A DNA stretch of 64,000 nucleotides from contig NC_092793.1 in NCBI RefSeq assembly GCF_918797505.1, forward strand, positions 79,481,912-79,545,911, in the 5' to 3' direction. The position numbers and the translations under genes were made by a program. Source of the DNA: Bemisia tabaci (taxonomy: Eukaryota; Arthropoda; Insecta; Hemiptera; Aleyrodidae). Shown here in pieces: positions 23,422 through 34,335 of this stretch; the first letter of the stretch is position 1, and each line of letters opens with the position of its first letter. The notes beneath the pieces are model-generated. The model saw nothing but the letters and a program-made list of their open reading frames with translations. It was not told the DNA's origin and ran no database searches.

Positions 23422-24101
23422 ATCTATGTATTGATCCGGCCAGTTAATCATTGAAATATATTCTGGTATACTGAGATGGAGTTGTTGTTTTTATAACTTA
23501 ATTTATTCCCTTCAATATCGAGTCAAGTATGCAGGGCTGAGGTTAAATTTTACTACATTTCGCATTTTGGAATCACTATTTATATGGCTCTTGTTGGGGG
23601 AAACGTGCGTATACCATTAGTTTCCAGATACTAATTGGTGCATTTGTATAGGTGAGGCAGATATAGAGGTGCCTCACTGCAAAATGTAGTTCAATTCACC
23701 CCCACAAACAACAAATTTGGCGCCCGCAAAAAGTAGATGAAGAGGTGTAAAAAAGCTCAAAATGTATATGAGATTAATCTTCCACAGTATAAACCTCCTG
23801 AATAGAACTAAAGGTTTTTTATGTGTTTTTTTTTTTAAAAAAAAGATCTCTAATAATCAGATAACCGAAACTCTCTTCTACTAAAATTTGCGATATGATA
23901 ACTCGCTTAAATTTTATTACTCAATGGTGGACTTCATGTTTCTGATTCAGATCTTAATATCGGTATAAGATATGGATGGCGTTACTTGGCAGTAAGATAC
24001 CTTCGGATAAAACGTTATTCGGCGGTATGTTACCGTCGAATAAAAAGTTATAGGTAAAGTTAAAGCGGTACGGTACCCCGACGAGCAAATCTTCTAAGTA
24101 T

Positions 24102-24256
24102 CGCTAAGGTGCCTTTACCAGATAACTTTATGACCGCTTGCTGGAAAATTTCCTACCGCTAAGGTGCCTTTACCAGATAACTTTATGACCGCTTGCTGGA
24201 AAATTTCCTACCGCTAAGGTGCCTATACCTGATAACTTTATGACCGCTAACCGACA
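24102..24256. repeat. 55-bp tandem array, 2.8 units
   Basis: The unit starting CGCTAAGGTGCCTTTACCAG begins at 24102, 24157 and 24212. The first two units are nearly identical; the third diverges after GATAACTTTATGACCGCT. The sequence just upstream (GGTACCCCG, GTTACCG) is not part of the array. Confidence 0.95.
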
Positions 24257-24494
24257 TATAAAAGCTACTGATGACGATCGAACACTCGTTAAGCCGTTTC
24301 TTAACCAGCGCTACGATCGCGTTACAAGGCGTGGGAGGGTGTAAGAAAATCGGAAAAATCGTGTTACGTAATTCATGAAAAGCCCCTTATCAACGTTTTT
24401 TAAAATATTTTTCTTTTGGTATTTTGTTGATTATTTCTTATTCATTAGGATTCACAATAATTATGGATTTTTTTACCTGCGTGTTGTTTCTGAT

Positions 24495-25158
24495 CTCCTA
24501 GATTTGTACTATGCTTTATTATTGGACGATGACCATTTCCGAAGTTGTTTCTCTTTCTCCCATCCTCAGGTCCTTCCGTGTTAGGTTGTTTTGGGCATGA
24601 GCTTCATTCCTGGTTTCTTGAGCCACGATAAGCTTTGTCGAGAGAATAAAATACGATAAAACGAGAATAATCATATACCATGGAAACGTAGTGAATCGAC
24701 CCAATGGTGCGCGATTATTTTCGTTTTATCGTATTTTACATATCGACGGTGAAACTACCAAACCACGTATCTCGTTTGCGGTGTTTAAAAATCTACGCTC
24801 GCATTTTATTTTTTTGAAGTAGACCAAATCAATATCATTCCTTGAAATTTTCACAGAATTTTCTCCGCACGAAGAGGAAAAATCACAGAAATTTTCAAGA
24901 CTGGACGTTAAGTAGTTTTTCATTTAAAAAATAAAGTATTACAGGAAGTCTGCGACGTCGCAAACCGAGATACGTGGTTTGGTAGTTTCACCATCGATAT
25001 ATTCTCTCGACAAAGCTCATCGTGGCTCAAGAAATTAGGTATGAAGCTCATACCCAAAACAACCTAACAAGGAAGGATCTGAGGATGAAAGAAAGAGAAA
25101 CAACTTCGGAAATGGCCTTCGTCCAATCATAAAATATAGGACAAAACTAGGAGATTAA
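24495..25158. repeat. Palindrome (about 175-bp arms) with a MITE inserted in its right arm
   Basis: The left arm is 24495-24671. The right arm is 24712-25158, excluding the MITE at 24742-24997. Matching blocks, in order outward from the loop, are ACGATAAAAC, TCTCTCGACAAAGCT, GGCTCAAGAAA, CCCAAAACAACCTAACA, AGAGAAACAACTTCGGAAAT and CGTCCAAT. The loop is 40 bp. The MITE inserted at a TA in the right arm. Taking it out with one TA restores the stem with only a few bases of mismatch. Confidence 0.85.
24742..24997. mobile_element. TA-flanked MITE, 'TCGACGGTG' family, in a palindrome arm
   Basis: The ends are TCGACGGTGAAACTACCAAA and TTTGGTAGTTTCACCATCGA, with TA on both sides. It is nearly identical to the copy at 29610-29864 over its full 255 bp, the closest pair in the window, which implies recent activity of this subfamily. 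Confidence 0.95.
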
Positions 25159-25356
25159 GTACGACAAGCAGTTAAAAATTCCTCACCTTTTTTTGGTAGG
25201 TCTCATGGATACCTGGAACGAATTTTGAGAGCAACTATAAATAGTAGCGTCTGTTATTTTAGTACCACTTGGAAATAGTGGGAAAAAACTTCCTGAAGAG
25301 CAAGACAGAGAACCAAGAGAGGATTCCTTTCAATACCGGAATTTCACCGTCCCCAC

Positions 25357-25517
25357 CAGTGGCGTGGCGTGCTTTGCGATATAGATTGATCTGCCATTTA
25401 AACCTATAAAAAATTTCGATAAACAGGGTGTTCGCAACGAACATCTTGATAATCGATTCTTTACCATAGCTACAAATGGGGAGATATCGATAATCGATCA
25501 TTCACGCCTCGCTACTG
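25357..25517. mobile_element. hAT MITE with perfect 8-bp target duplication, copy 2
   Basis: The ends are CAGTGGCGTGGCGTG and CACGCCTCGCTACTG. The flanks are GTCCCCAC on both sides (25349-25356 and 25518-25525). It is inserted in the opposite orientation to the copy at 19105: the CTTTGCGATAT block lies on the left here and on the right there. It is 161 bp long and non-coding. Confidence 0.95.
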
Positions 25518-26082
25518 GTCCCCACAAAACACCGCCACCATCGTCTCACCGCCCCAGGGTGTCACGTATGTAATTTTATCCTCCTTCCAAAGCTCTCTTG
25601 TTGTCAAAGAGCCAATTCTCATCTTCTCACGTGCCTGGAACAAGCAGAACTTGTATCCAGCTTTCAGAGCTTACAAAAGGCCACAACGGTCTTTTCTCCC
25701 GAATATACAATGGTGAAGCAAAAATCGTACGAAATGGTATAACCAGTGATTTTATCCAATACCTCAGTCTTCGAAGTACAAAAGTCTGTTGGATCATGGG
25801 AAGGCACTCATTGAAAAATCGGAAAGAGATGAAAATTATTATTAAATGCGCAATGTAAAAGACCTTGGAAAGGGTAAGAGTTTAGCAAATGGTAAAAAAA
25901 TAATAAGAAAGCACTATGTGCTGCATCATTTTGATCTTTCGTCTCGAATAGGGCAAACCGTGAACTCTGAAAGAATGAAGGCTAAAACGTAGGCAGGATC
26001 TCAAAATTTAGCACCCCTCTTCTTATTTTCCCTCACTTCGTCGTCGTGTTCTTCTTCTTTCTCCATAATGCGTCGCTTGACT

Positions 26083-26183
26083 GACGTAGGGGCGTAACTA
26101 CACATTGAGATGAGCCCGGAAATGCATTGAAATATATGGAAGACAAGGTTCATTCCAGAGTGTAGTTACGACCTTATGTCAAT
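26083..26183. mobile_element. Short hairpin repeat, 'GGGGCGTAACTACACATTGA' family, copy 1
   Basis: The left side TGACGTAGGGGCGTAACTACAC pairs with the right side GTGTAGTTACGACCTTATGTCA. ATTGAGATGAGCCCGGAAA lies inside. An inverted relative lies at 36466-36580, carrying TTTCCGGGCTCATCTCAATG. No target duplication could be fixed. Confidence 0.65.
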
Positions 26184-26281
26184 TAAGTGACGAATTCTTC
26201 ATTTTATTTATTTCCTCCCCCTCTTTTTCGTATTCTCGTTATCGTCCGTGCTGTGATATCACTTGGTGCAGCCGTAACTCA

Positions 26282-26529
26282 TACTGCCGTGCTAAGGAAG
26301 AACGCCGTATGAGCCATCAGGCGTCGCCAAATTTCCTTCGACGAATCACGAACTTTCAGGAAAATCCGTAAATATTTAATCTTCCACATGATTTCGTTCG
26401 TAGTTTGATCTAAAAAGTCTGAAAATTTCATGGAAAAATATTCATACCTTTCTTCAAAAATAAATATTTGCAAAGAAGAAATTTGGCAACTCTCCAATGT
26501 TCACACGGCGTTCTTACTTAGTAAGGCTG
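26282..26529. mobile_element. MITE, 'CTGCCGTGCTAAGG' family
   Basis: The left end is CTGCCGTGCTAAGGAAGAAC followed by GCCGTATGAGCC. The right end is GGCGTTCTTACTTAGTAAGGCTG, with some decay. GTCGCCAAATTTCC and GAAATTTGGCAACTCTCC mark the two subterminal regions. Confidence 0.9.
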
Positions 26530-26539
26530 CATGCGTCAC

Positions 26540-28890
26540 TCCTCTGGTTCTGAGAGGAACTCATTTTAAATCATTTCAGAAGGCACAACCTTGCAATAAT
26601 GTTGCATTGCAGATACCCCTTTTTCCTTCGTAAAGCCGCGGCTATGTTTTTCTCCCGCCTTGTTTGAGGTTGGTTCTCCTTTTTTCCGCAGCGTTTGAAT
26701 TGTCTTGATGGCTTTGACGGACGGGAGGAGAGGGAAAGGGTTGGTTCTAAATGAAACGGTTGCAAATGAATGGAGAATGGCGAGTGAGGAGCTAAAACAA
26801 ATACCCGATCTGCAGGGTGTTAGGACAAACAAGACAAGAGATGATTCTTGCTGCGAAGCCAAACTTACGATCTATCGGCTCGCATCTTCGGACTTAGCCA
26901 CCCTCTCTTACTATATGTAGGTCACGTCAGCTCGGATATTGCCTAAGGATTCTAGGTTAAAAGAATATTAATTTATTTTATTTATTTATTTCTTCCTTTC
27001 TTTCGAATTAGCCAAAGTTAGACTTAGAAACGCCTATGTTTTAGTGCAAACAAATGGATTCCCCCATTTTTAGTAAAATCGTGATAATACCTCTGTTTTG
27101 AGGTCATTTCTCTAAATTTGCAAATTCAATTTCATTTACATCCACCATACAAAAGTGACAGAGGCCCAAAAAATATAAACCAATCCTTAGTGGCGCGAAT
27201 TTTGAGTCTTACAAGGGAAAAACTTCAAGTCAAGTTTTTGATGCTCCCTTCAAAAGGAGGTTCTTGATTTTTTGTCTTCACAAGAGCACTGAATTCAAAC
27301 CCATTCTGAGTAATCATTGATCGAAACCATAGGTTTGTATGATATTTTAGTCCTGAGATTTAAAAAAACAAATTGGTAGGATGATAGGTAAGTATATTCT
27401 ACCATACAAAAAATTGATGTGGAAAGATTGTCCCACTACTGTCCATACCATGTTAGACTCTGTTAAGCTTGTTGGCAACTCATGCTCAAATAATGCCAAC
27501 AACGATTTTGTAGTAAAGATACATGTTTAATTGCGAACAACAACCCCGAAACTGCTTGAGAGGCCCAATGCAAACATACTTGAGATAGCAGTTAGTTCAA
27601 ATACACGTGTAATTTTGATTTTTTAGCTAACAATATACATCGTTGCTTATGACGCGCTCACTTCTATCAACGAAAAAATAATTAAGTGCGATTTTTTTAA
27701 ATTTCATTTGAAGTGAATTGCAGTTCGATTTGAATCTATGAAAGCAAAAATCTCTCTGGAGACTTACCGCTCGATATTTTCGATATTATACAGAAACCCT
27801 ATGGCTTGGTGAAAGCACGACCGAGTCATTTTCGGTTCCAAACAAAAATGACCTATCTCTCTATCTCTCTTCGTACCTCTCACTCGTTATTTCACTCTAA
27901 TTCTGAGTGTACGGTACATTTCATTTTTTCTCAAACCATACTGTGGATTTGAATGTGTCGTGTAGTTTTACGTACATATCCATTCAAATAAACAGGAAAA
28001 TACACCCTAACGCTTAAACGTGGATTAAAGAAAGTGATAGCTACATATAAGGGTAAGGTGAGAGTAAGTGAAACAGATTCCGTCGATAAGAACCTTAGTT
28101 CATTAGGACAGCACCCTGATTGCCACTAATGAAGGCATCAACGGCATTCGGTGAGATTTTTGACGTATGACTAAGTGAGTCCATCACTGAAATTCGGAAA
28201 AAAAATAGTCCCTACGAGTTATAGTTAGTCGCATCCTCAGAGTTTCATCCGTGTGCGTCACTTTCTGACAGTCGTTAGGTAAACCAAACCTTTCGGCGTC
28301 AATGATTCGCCACCACCAAAAATTTAAAACACCTACAAAAGGAAATATATTTTGAATTGTGAGTTGGGAGTTTTTCAAGATCATAAAATTTATCAATTTT
28401 GTTTTTTGGTATTTTTCGTGGTGCCAAACCATTATTATCTCTCACAAGCAGGAGGTAGCTGTTAAGTGTTGTGTTAAATTTTACCCAAGGCTTATAAAAA
28501 TTATCCATTTAATGATGCTATCTTACAAGCTTTATCGTTATGTTACAAGATTTTTGTGCTTCATCGTTACAAGCATCCTTGATCACAATGTAAACCATGT
28601 AGGGATTCTCTAAGTGAAGGGGTTGTTTGAGGCATAGGCAGTTCCAGGCACCTCGCACAAGGAATGGAAGAGGGGTTCGGAGAGCCTCCCTTGGAAAATT
28701 TTCGATTTTTTAAAGCGTCTAATATACTCAATTTCAGTCAATTTCGTCTTGAATAATTACCAAGTATAGGAAGTATCCTTCCCTCCCCCTCCTTTTTTCG
28801 GTCACCGGGGGGTGGGGGGCTGCGCTCCTTACGCCTGCATTAAATCCGCCCATGGTTAAGGGATGACTATGATTACGGCTCAAAATGTCT
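26540..28890. other. AT-rich spacer, no gene recognised
   Basis: Frames of 70-100 codons exist, but none shows a domain. A CT-repeat of about 40 bp sits near 27850-27890. I see no dispersed repeat in this stretch that matches others in the window. Confidence 0.4.
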
Positions 28891-28897
28891 ACCATTC

Positions 28898-29124
28898 CCT
28901 GGAAAAAAAGTCGTTTGGATCTAGATCCCAGACTCTTAATGACATTGACAAGAAAAAAAACTCTTGAATCAGTGGGATTTTCCTTGAATCGAAGAGCCGA
29001 GCCTCTTGATATAGGCAGATTTTCTTTTGATTCAAGCAAAAAGTCCGCTTGAATCAGGAGTATTTTTTCTTGCCAATGTCTTTAAGAGTATGGACTCTAG
29101 ATCCAAGCGACTTTTTTTCTAGTG
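28898..29124. mobile_element. Foldback MITE, 'TTGGATCTAGAGTCCAGAC' family, copy 2
   Basis: The left end is CCCTGGAAAAAAAGTCG followed by TTTGGATCTAGAT. The right end, on the other strand, is CACTAGAAAAAAAGTCG followed by CTTGGATCTAGAG. ATTGACAAGAAAAA and its complement TTTTTCTTGCCAAT lie inside. It is better preserved at both ends than the copy at 3191-3414. Confidence 0.85.
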
Positions 29125-29128
29125 TTAG

Positions 29129-29600
29129 TTAGTTGGTTGGCGCAGGGAAGTTAGCCTCATGACCATCTTCGGAGAGGAAATAGTTGCTCATATCCCTGCA
29201 TGGCAACGTTGCGACGGAGACGAACAAAGCAACCGCGGATATAGGATATGAACACTGACCATTGATAATGGGAATTCTCAAGCGAGCCTCGAGTCGCAGC
29301 CGATTGTTTGTGCAGGGATCCGACCGCATGGCGGAAACAATCCCGGCATCCTCTTCAGGCCTGCCGAGCTTTGTGCGAAAATGCGGATTTGTAAACGTTT
29401 TCCGGTGACAAATTACGTCTCCATCTAAGCCAGGCAACACGGTATCGGACATCCGATAGCGGACGTCCGAGCTTTACTTTTCGCGCTGAGTATATTTTTT
29501 TAGCCCCTTCCAAGAGCGAGACGCATTCCGCAAAACAGGTTCCGTTCTATCCTCTCCCTCTCAAGGCTTCCGCGTTGCGTCGCCGCAATCTAACCGACGA
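29129..29600 (-). other. GC-balanced segment with a 107-codon frame, possibly an unrecognised exon
   Basis: The minus-strand frame 29129-29452 starts ATG, has balanced base composition unlike its surroundings, and encodes a soluble-looking peptide (MSDTVLPGLDGDVICHRK...). It lies between two MITEs. I recognise no domain and see no strong splice donor; GGTCAGTG within it is weak. CGGACGTCCG and CGGATGTCCG lie just upstream. It may equally be an old repeat or chance. Confidence 0.2.
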
Positions 29601-29609
29601 CGTCCAATA

Positions 29610-29864
29610 TCGACGGTGAAACTACCAAACCACGTATCTCGTTTGCGGTGTTTAAAAATCTACGCTCACATTTTATTTTTTTGAAGTAGACCAAATCAAT
29701 ATCATTCCTTGAAATTTTCACAGAATTTTCTCCGCACGAATAGGAAAAATCACAGAGATTTTCAAGACTGGACGTTAAGTAGTTTTTCATTTAAAAAATA
29801 AAGTATGACAGGAAGTCTGCGACGTCGCAAACCGAGATACGTGGTTTGGTAGTTTCACCGTCGA
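29610..29864. mobile_element. TA-flanked MITE, 'TCGACGGTG' family
   Basis: The ends are TCGACGGTGAAACTACCAAA and TTTGGTAGTTTCACCGTCGA, with TA outside both. It differs from the copy at 24742 by only a handful of bases in 255. Confidence 0.95.
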
Positions 29865-30282
29865 TATACTGCCCTGCTATGAAAGATCACAGAGCGAGGG
29901 CATAATATGTTTTGGAAGAAATTGTGATTATAAGGCGCCTTAAGTGGGTTGGCCACATGTTAATCTTCATTTTTCGGACGTATAAATATAAACTTTTGTC
30001 ATAACTTCGACATTACATTGTTCTTCAAAACGCCATGGGTAAATATTACGGATGAAAAAACTTACGGTCAGCTGCGATTCTTAAAAATTGGCAACACTGT
30101 TTTTCTCATTTTAAATGTATGTAAGACAATAAATTCTTGGTGAGGCAGCTTGCCTCGAGTTTTTATTTTTTTATTTTAAAATGTGATTTATTGCGCAGCA
30201 TTATTTGGAAATGAGCTCTTTTAAACAATAACAATAAATTGGAGCTTGGAGCATATTTCCTTTTTACTCCGTTCGTTAAGGT

Positions 30283-30284
<2 letters not shown>

Positions 30285-30324
<40 letters not shown>
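30285..30324. repeat. 40-base T run
   Basis: This may be the poly(A) tail of a minus-strand retroposon, but no flanking target duplication could be found, so I list only the homopolymer. Confidence 0.9.
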
Positions 30325-30325
<1 letters not shown>

Positions 30326-30329
30326 TAGT

Positions 30330-32840
30330 TTCTGTAAAAAAGTGATTTGCCATTAGAGTAAAAATTGTGCCACGGAAAGTGAATTTTGTGATTTTACATC
30401 CCAAGTGATTTAAGATTCTGTATCTAATGAAAAAGAAAAGAAGAAGAAAAAATGCACGACTATTTTTGGGTGTTGTAACCCGGGGATGATTACTCGTGAA
30501 GTCAACACACAGCATAGATGACTTGTCACTAATAAAAGGAATTGTCATACGCAACTTAGATGTTAGTTAGCACCTTTCTAGGTGTTCTGCGATTTGATGA
30601 TCCACACAATTTTCGCGATTCATCGGCTGAAAATTATTTTGCACGGAAATGCTTGGGAGTAACATCATTTCGATGAAATCGTTTTTATCTCGATCCTCAT
30701 CTCAGCAATTTTTTTTATGTGTTCCCGAATTCTCCACTTAACATTTTTTTTTTATCTATCAGCTCTTTTCTGTCTGCAGCCATAAATTTCGTAGTTTTTG
30801 CGATGTTTTCCGACGATTTTTTTCGCATTTTCCTGAAAGTCAAAGATCAGAGCACGGTGTTTTAATGCTCTCGCTTGTGATTTGCGTGAGTTCTTTATTT
30901 TTCTCCTATAAAACTACTCAGGGTCCATTTAAACGTTTCAGCTAAAACGTGCGTCATTTTCTAGAGTTCGATCAATAACGTCAAGTCTGTTTTTAGCTGT
31001 CATCATTGTGATGAGAGGTGACGTATCGCTGCCCGAGATGATCAAAAAGTTACCATCAGCTCGACAGTGATCGGACGTGGGGCCATGAAAACTTTTATAA
31101 AAAGCGCTAAGGAAACGGTTATGAATGTCAGATTCTCAGAAGGTCTCAAAACTTCGTGCAAACCTCTCTGAACGTATTATTTTTGAATCCAAGATTCCTC
31201 AGTTTCTTTAATTAAAGACACCGAAAAAAGGTTAAATGAAAAGTTCATCAGGAAATTATGAAGATTGTGGACTGACCTCCCGGAAATGTCGGAGCAGTTT
31301 TAGTCTCGCAAATGTCATAAAATACAGGGTTCAAATTAACTTGAATGCATACTGTGGATTTTGGGGTGTGTACTCTATTTTTTCATGTGTTATAAAGTAT
31401 TCAGACCCTTTAACATGCTCGATGTGTCAGAAAAGAATACACGATTGAATCACTAACTGACCAGTCAGATAAATGCGCAGAAAAAAATCAGCTTAGAATT
31501 TTATGGAAGGTCACTCGTAATTCGTGTGCAAATTGCCAACAACTTTTAAAACAATACGCAACTAATACGAAATGTTCCCGCTGATTCAGAGTATCTCTTG
31601 ACAGGATTCCTAGACAAGGGGGGAAGGGATTTGGAGATCGTATGATTTTTATTGAAATTTCGTACAACGTGGATTTGAAAAAAGATATAGATACATAAAT
31701 AAACAAATGACACGTATTAACAGAGTTACCTGATTCTTTGACCACCTTCCTCCCCGATAGCATATAAAAATGCGAAGTTGTTTTTAAAAAAATTTCATTT
31801 CTATCTCTGAAAAACATATTTCCAGGAAATAGTAAAAAAAATGTTTCTAATTAATTAAAGAAAATAAATTGGGCGTTCATATTTCTGGTTAGCATTTTTT
31901 TTTTAAAGTTAATGAAACGTTTTAAACGTTTGATTTCAAAAATTAGTGGTGAAAATATTTGATGCCTTTAAAAATTCTATCTTTATGATACTACTAATTC
32001 ACCTAACATATTGAATAATGATTATTTTATATCAATTTCAAAAATATTGTCTTAACTCTTTTAAGAATTGTCTTCGAATGATTGGAAAATGACTATAAAA
32101 ATTAATACAAATTATATGACATTAAATTGCCATGACTTATTACCTTAGACATTTTAAAATCTTTTTGGATATTTAGGTTTTTCCCCTGATTCAAAGATAT
32201 ACAAAAAACATTTACTGTTCTACATATAACTCAAAAACTTCTCCAGAGCGTCATTGCGCTATTGGTCCTCTTATCGCGGTATGGCGTGAAGTTGTTGATT
32301 TTGTGTGTCTTAAATTGACATAAACTGTAAATAATAAATATAAATAATGAGGTAAATAACGGAATTCTCGCACGTCTGTGAATGTATAAAAGTATCGAGT
32401 CAAAATGAAGGCGCATTTTGCGCCCTTCACATTTAACACTCTCCTCCATCAACTAAGCCAGGTGCTGAAAATATTAAAATAGTGTGTAACCAAATGTAGA
32501 TCTTGCCTATATTTCGTATTTCTGATTCTATTATATAAATTTTGATAAGCTAACTTTAATTTTTCATTTATTTATTTTTTCAAATCGTTTTTAAAATTGT
32601 TGTTGTGATGAGATTTTAAAGTTTCTGTAGAGATATTTGTTAAGTAACAACACTGCACGAGAAAAAAATTGGAAAACATGACAACAGAAACGCGATCTCA
32701 AAGTAACTGAAAACATGGAACTAATCGATGCGATTTATCGCATGTCGTCCTAATACCAAATATAGCCGCTAGCCGCCATCAAATCACCTTAAAACCCCGA
32801 GTTTTACTAATTCACCTTCTCGAATAAAATTGCCGCATAA
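30330..32840. other. Very AT-rich spacer, no gene recognised
   Basis: Low-complexity AT-rich DNA with short frames on both strands. I see nothing that can be named. Confidence 0.45.
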
Positions 32841-32849
32841 AATTGTAGA

Positions 32850-33002
32850 GGCGGATCCAGCAATTCGGCAACACCGAATTCCCTCCATTTAAACCTTTGT
32901 CAAATAATCGATTCTTGTCGGAGCTGTTGGCCTCTCTAAGAATCGATACATTTCGATGGACTTAAATGGAGGAAAACAATGTTGCAAATTTGCTGGATCC
33001 GC
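32850..33002. mobile_element. Hairpin element with GGCGGATCCAGC ends
   Basis: The left arm 32850-32899 (GCGGATCCAGCAA, CCCTCCATTTAAA) pairs with the right arm 32961-33002 (TTAAATGGAGG, TTGCTGGATCCGCC). ATCGATTCTT and AAGAATCGAT pair in the middle. Ends of this type recall the element edge near 8130. Confidence 0.65.
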
Positions 33003-33114
33003 CAATGGTCGGAGGAAAACTCCGTCTCGTAAAGACGAAATAACTTCGGAATAACTGCGGAAAAGCCCCAAAATTTCATTCTCGTAATTCGACCCTGGTG
33101 GGAAAAATCCATAG

Positions 33115-33428
33115 AGTACCAGTACATAGAGCCGTAATGAAAATGAGAGAGCTGGCGCCATGTTCCGCTCAACGAGTTCCGAACCCGGTGTGCACCGAGT
33201 TTCGGTCACTTTTTCGATACATGTTCGATCCAAAATGCCGGTGTGGAATACGTGGTAATTCCTATCTTTGCTTACATCGGATGGTCGCGTAACCGTGTAT
33301 CAAAAACAATCGATCATGTATCGAAAAAGTGACCCGGCGTCACACAGGAGTCTCGGAATTCGGGACCTTGAAAATGCTTAAAAGTGGCGCCAGCTCTCCC
33401 ACTTACATACGACTCTACGTACTGTACA
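33115..33428. repeat. Palindrome with about 115-bp diverged arms
   Basis: The left arm 33115-33230 and right arm 33309-33428 pair through GTACATAGAG, GAGAGCTGGCGCCA, GTTCCGAACCCGG, and GTCACTTTTTCGATACATG with their complements. The spacer is 78 bp. The arms differ by many substitutions, so it is older than the palindrome at 4563-7110. Confidence 0.75.
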
Positions 33429-33469
33429 GAAAAATCTCATGGAAACGTCCCTTGGAGACAAAACCGTAT

Positions 33470-33970
33470 GAGGGGACCGAACGATCCTGGTGAGCGCTGA
33501 AAAACCGTCTCAGCCAGCTCACGCAGACACAGGGACAGGCGATCCCTTTATTCGCAGTGTTTATTTGCGATAGGAGGCAACCGCACGGCGCGGCGGCGGA
33601 TGGGTACAGAATAAATAAAAATAAGGCAGGAAGACGGACATAAAAACAAAAAGGAGACAAAAGGGGACGATCTTATCACTAGGAGCGCGGCGCTGTATTA
33701 AAAGAGATAGGGGTCTCTCCATTTCCCGAGGCCCGAGGCGCGAACGGGCGGGGATGAGTGTCGGCAGGGAAATTGAGTGAGATGTCAGTGTTTCCGCAAA
33801 GATTATCGCGCTCGCGCCGCATCCGCCGCTTGTGTTTCCCGCCTCAGCGCCTCGCGCCTCTGCCTTGTCTCCAGCTTCAGATGAGACTATCGGGGTCTTT
33901 ACGAGCGCCTTCAAGCAGCCGCCATGCAATCCGCCTCGCAAAAGCACCGTCCCAACGACGATGATGCGCG
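33470..33970. other. GC-rich, CpG-rich island
   Basis: About 500 bp are visibly richer in GC and CpG than their surroundings, especially 33805-33960. The longest frames (81 and 128 codons on the minus strand, 68 on the plus strand) show no known domain. It might be a promoter region or an unrecognised 5' exon. The next feature to the right is a MITE that begins within 10 bp. Confidence 0.3.
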
Positions 33971-33976
33971 GTGCAA

Positions 33977-34232
33977 GACTGCCGCGCTAGAGAAGAACGC
34001 CGTAAGAACCTGCAGGCGTTGCCAAATTTCCTTTGATAAAGCACGGATTTCTTGGTAAACTAATCAATATTTTTCTTTCAATTATTCACCTAACTCTGTT
34101 TGCAATTTCCTTTAAAGCTCCTGAAAATATTGAGAAGAAAAATTCATATTTTTTCACATAAAATGAACGCTTTACGGGAGGAAATTTGGCAACTCTCGGA
34201 TGTCCATACGGCGCTCTTCCTTGTAGCGGCAG
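33977..34232. mobile_element. MITE, 'CTGCCGTGCTAAGG' family
   Basis: The left end is ACTGCCGCGCTAGAGAAGAA followed by CGCCGTAAGAACC. The right end is CATACGGCGCTCTTCCTTGT followed by AGCGGCAG. The order of GCGTTGCCAAATTTCC, TTGGTAAACT, GGAGGAAATTTGGCAACT follows the family. Confidence 0.9.
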
Positions 34233-34335
34233 AACACGCGACGTTTCTATAGCGATGGCTAAAAAACAATACCGCCTATCTGCAAACTGATGATATTGAA
34301 GGATATGGAAGAAACTTCACAATTTTTGAATTACA

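Noticed and set aside
24102..24256. CRISPR-like array
   Set aside because: The units are direct tandem copies without unique spacers, and the genome is eukaryotic.
30285..30324. Retroposon at the 40-base T run
   Set aside because: No matching target duplication was found around it, unlike at 14878-15086.
32889..33233. 114-codon minus-strand frame with balanced composition
   Set aside because: It spans two hairpin repeats (32850-33002 and 33115-33428), so its composition comes from the repeats.
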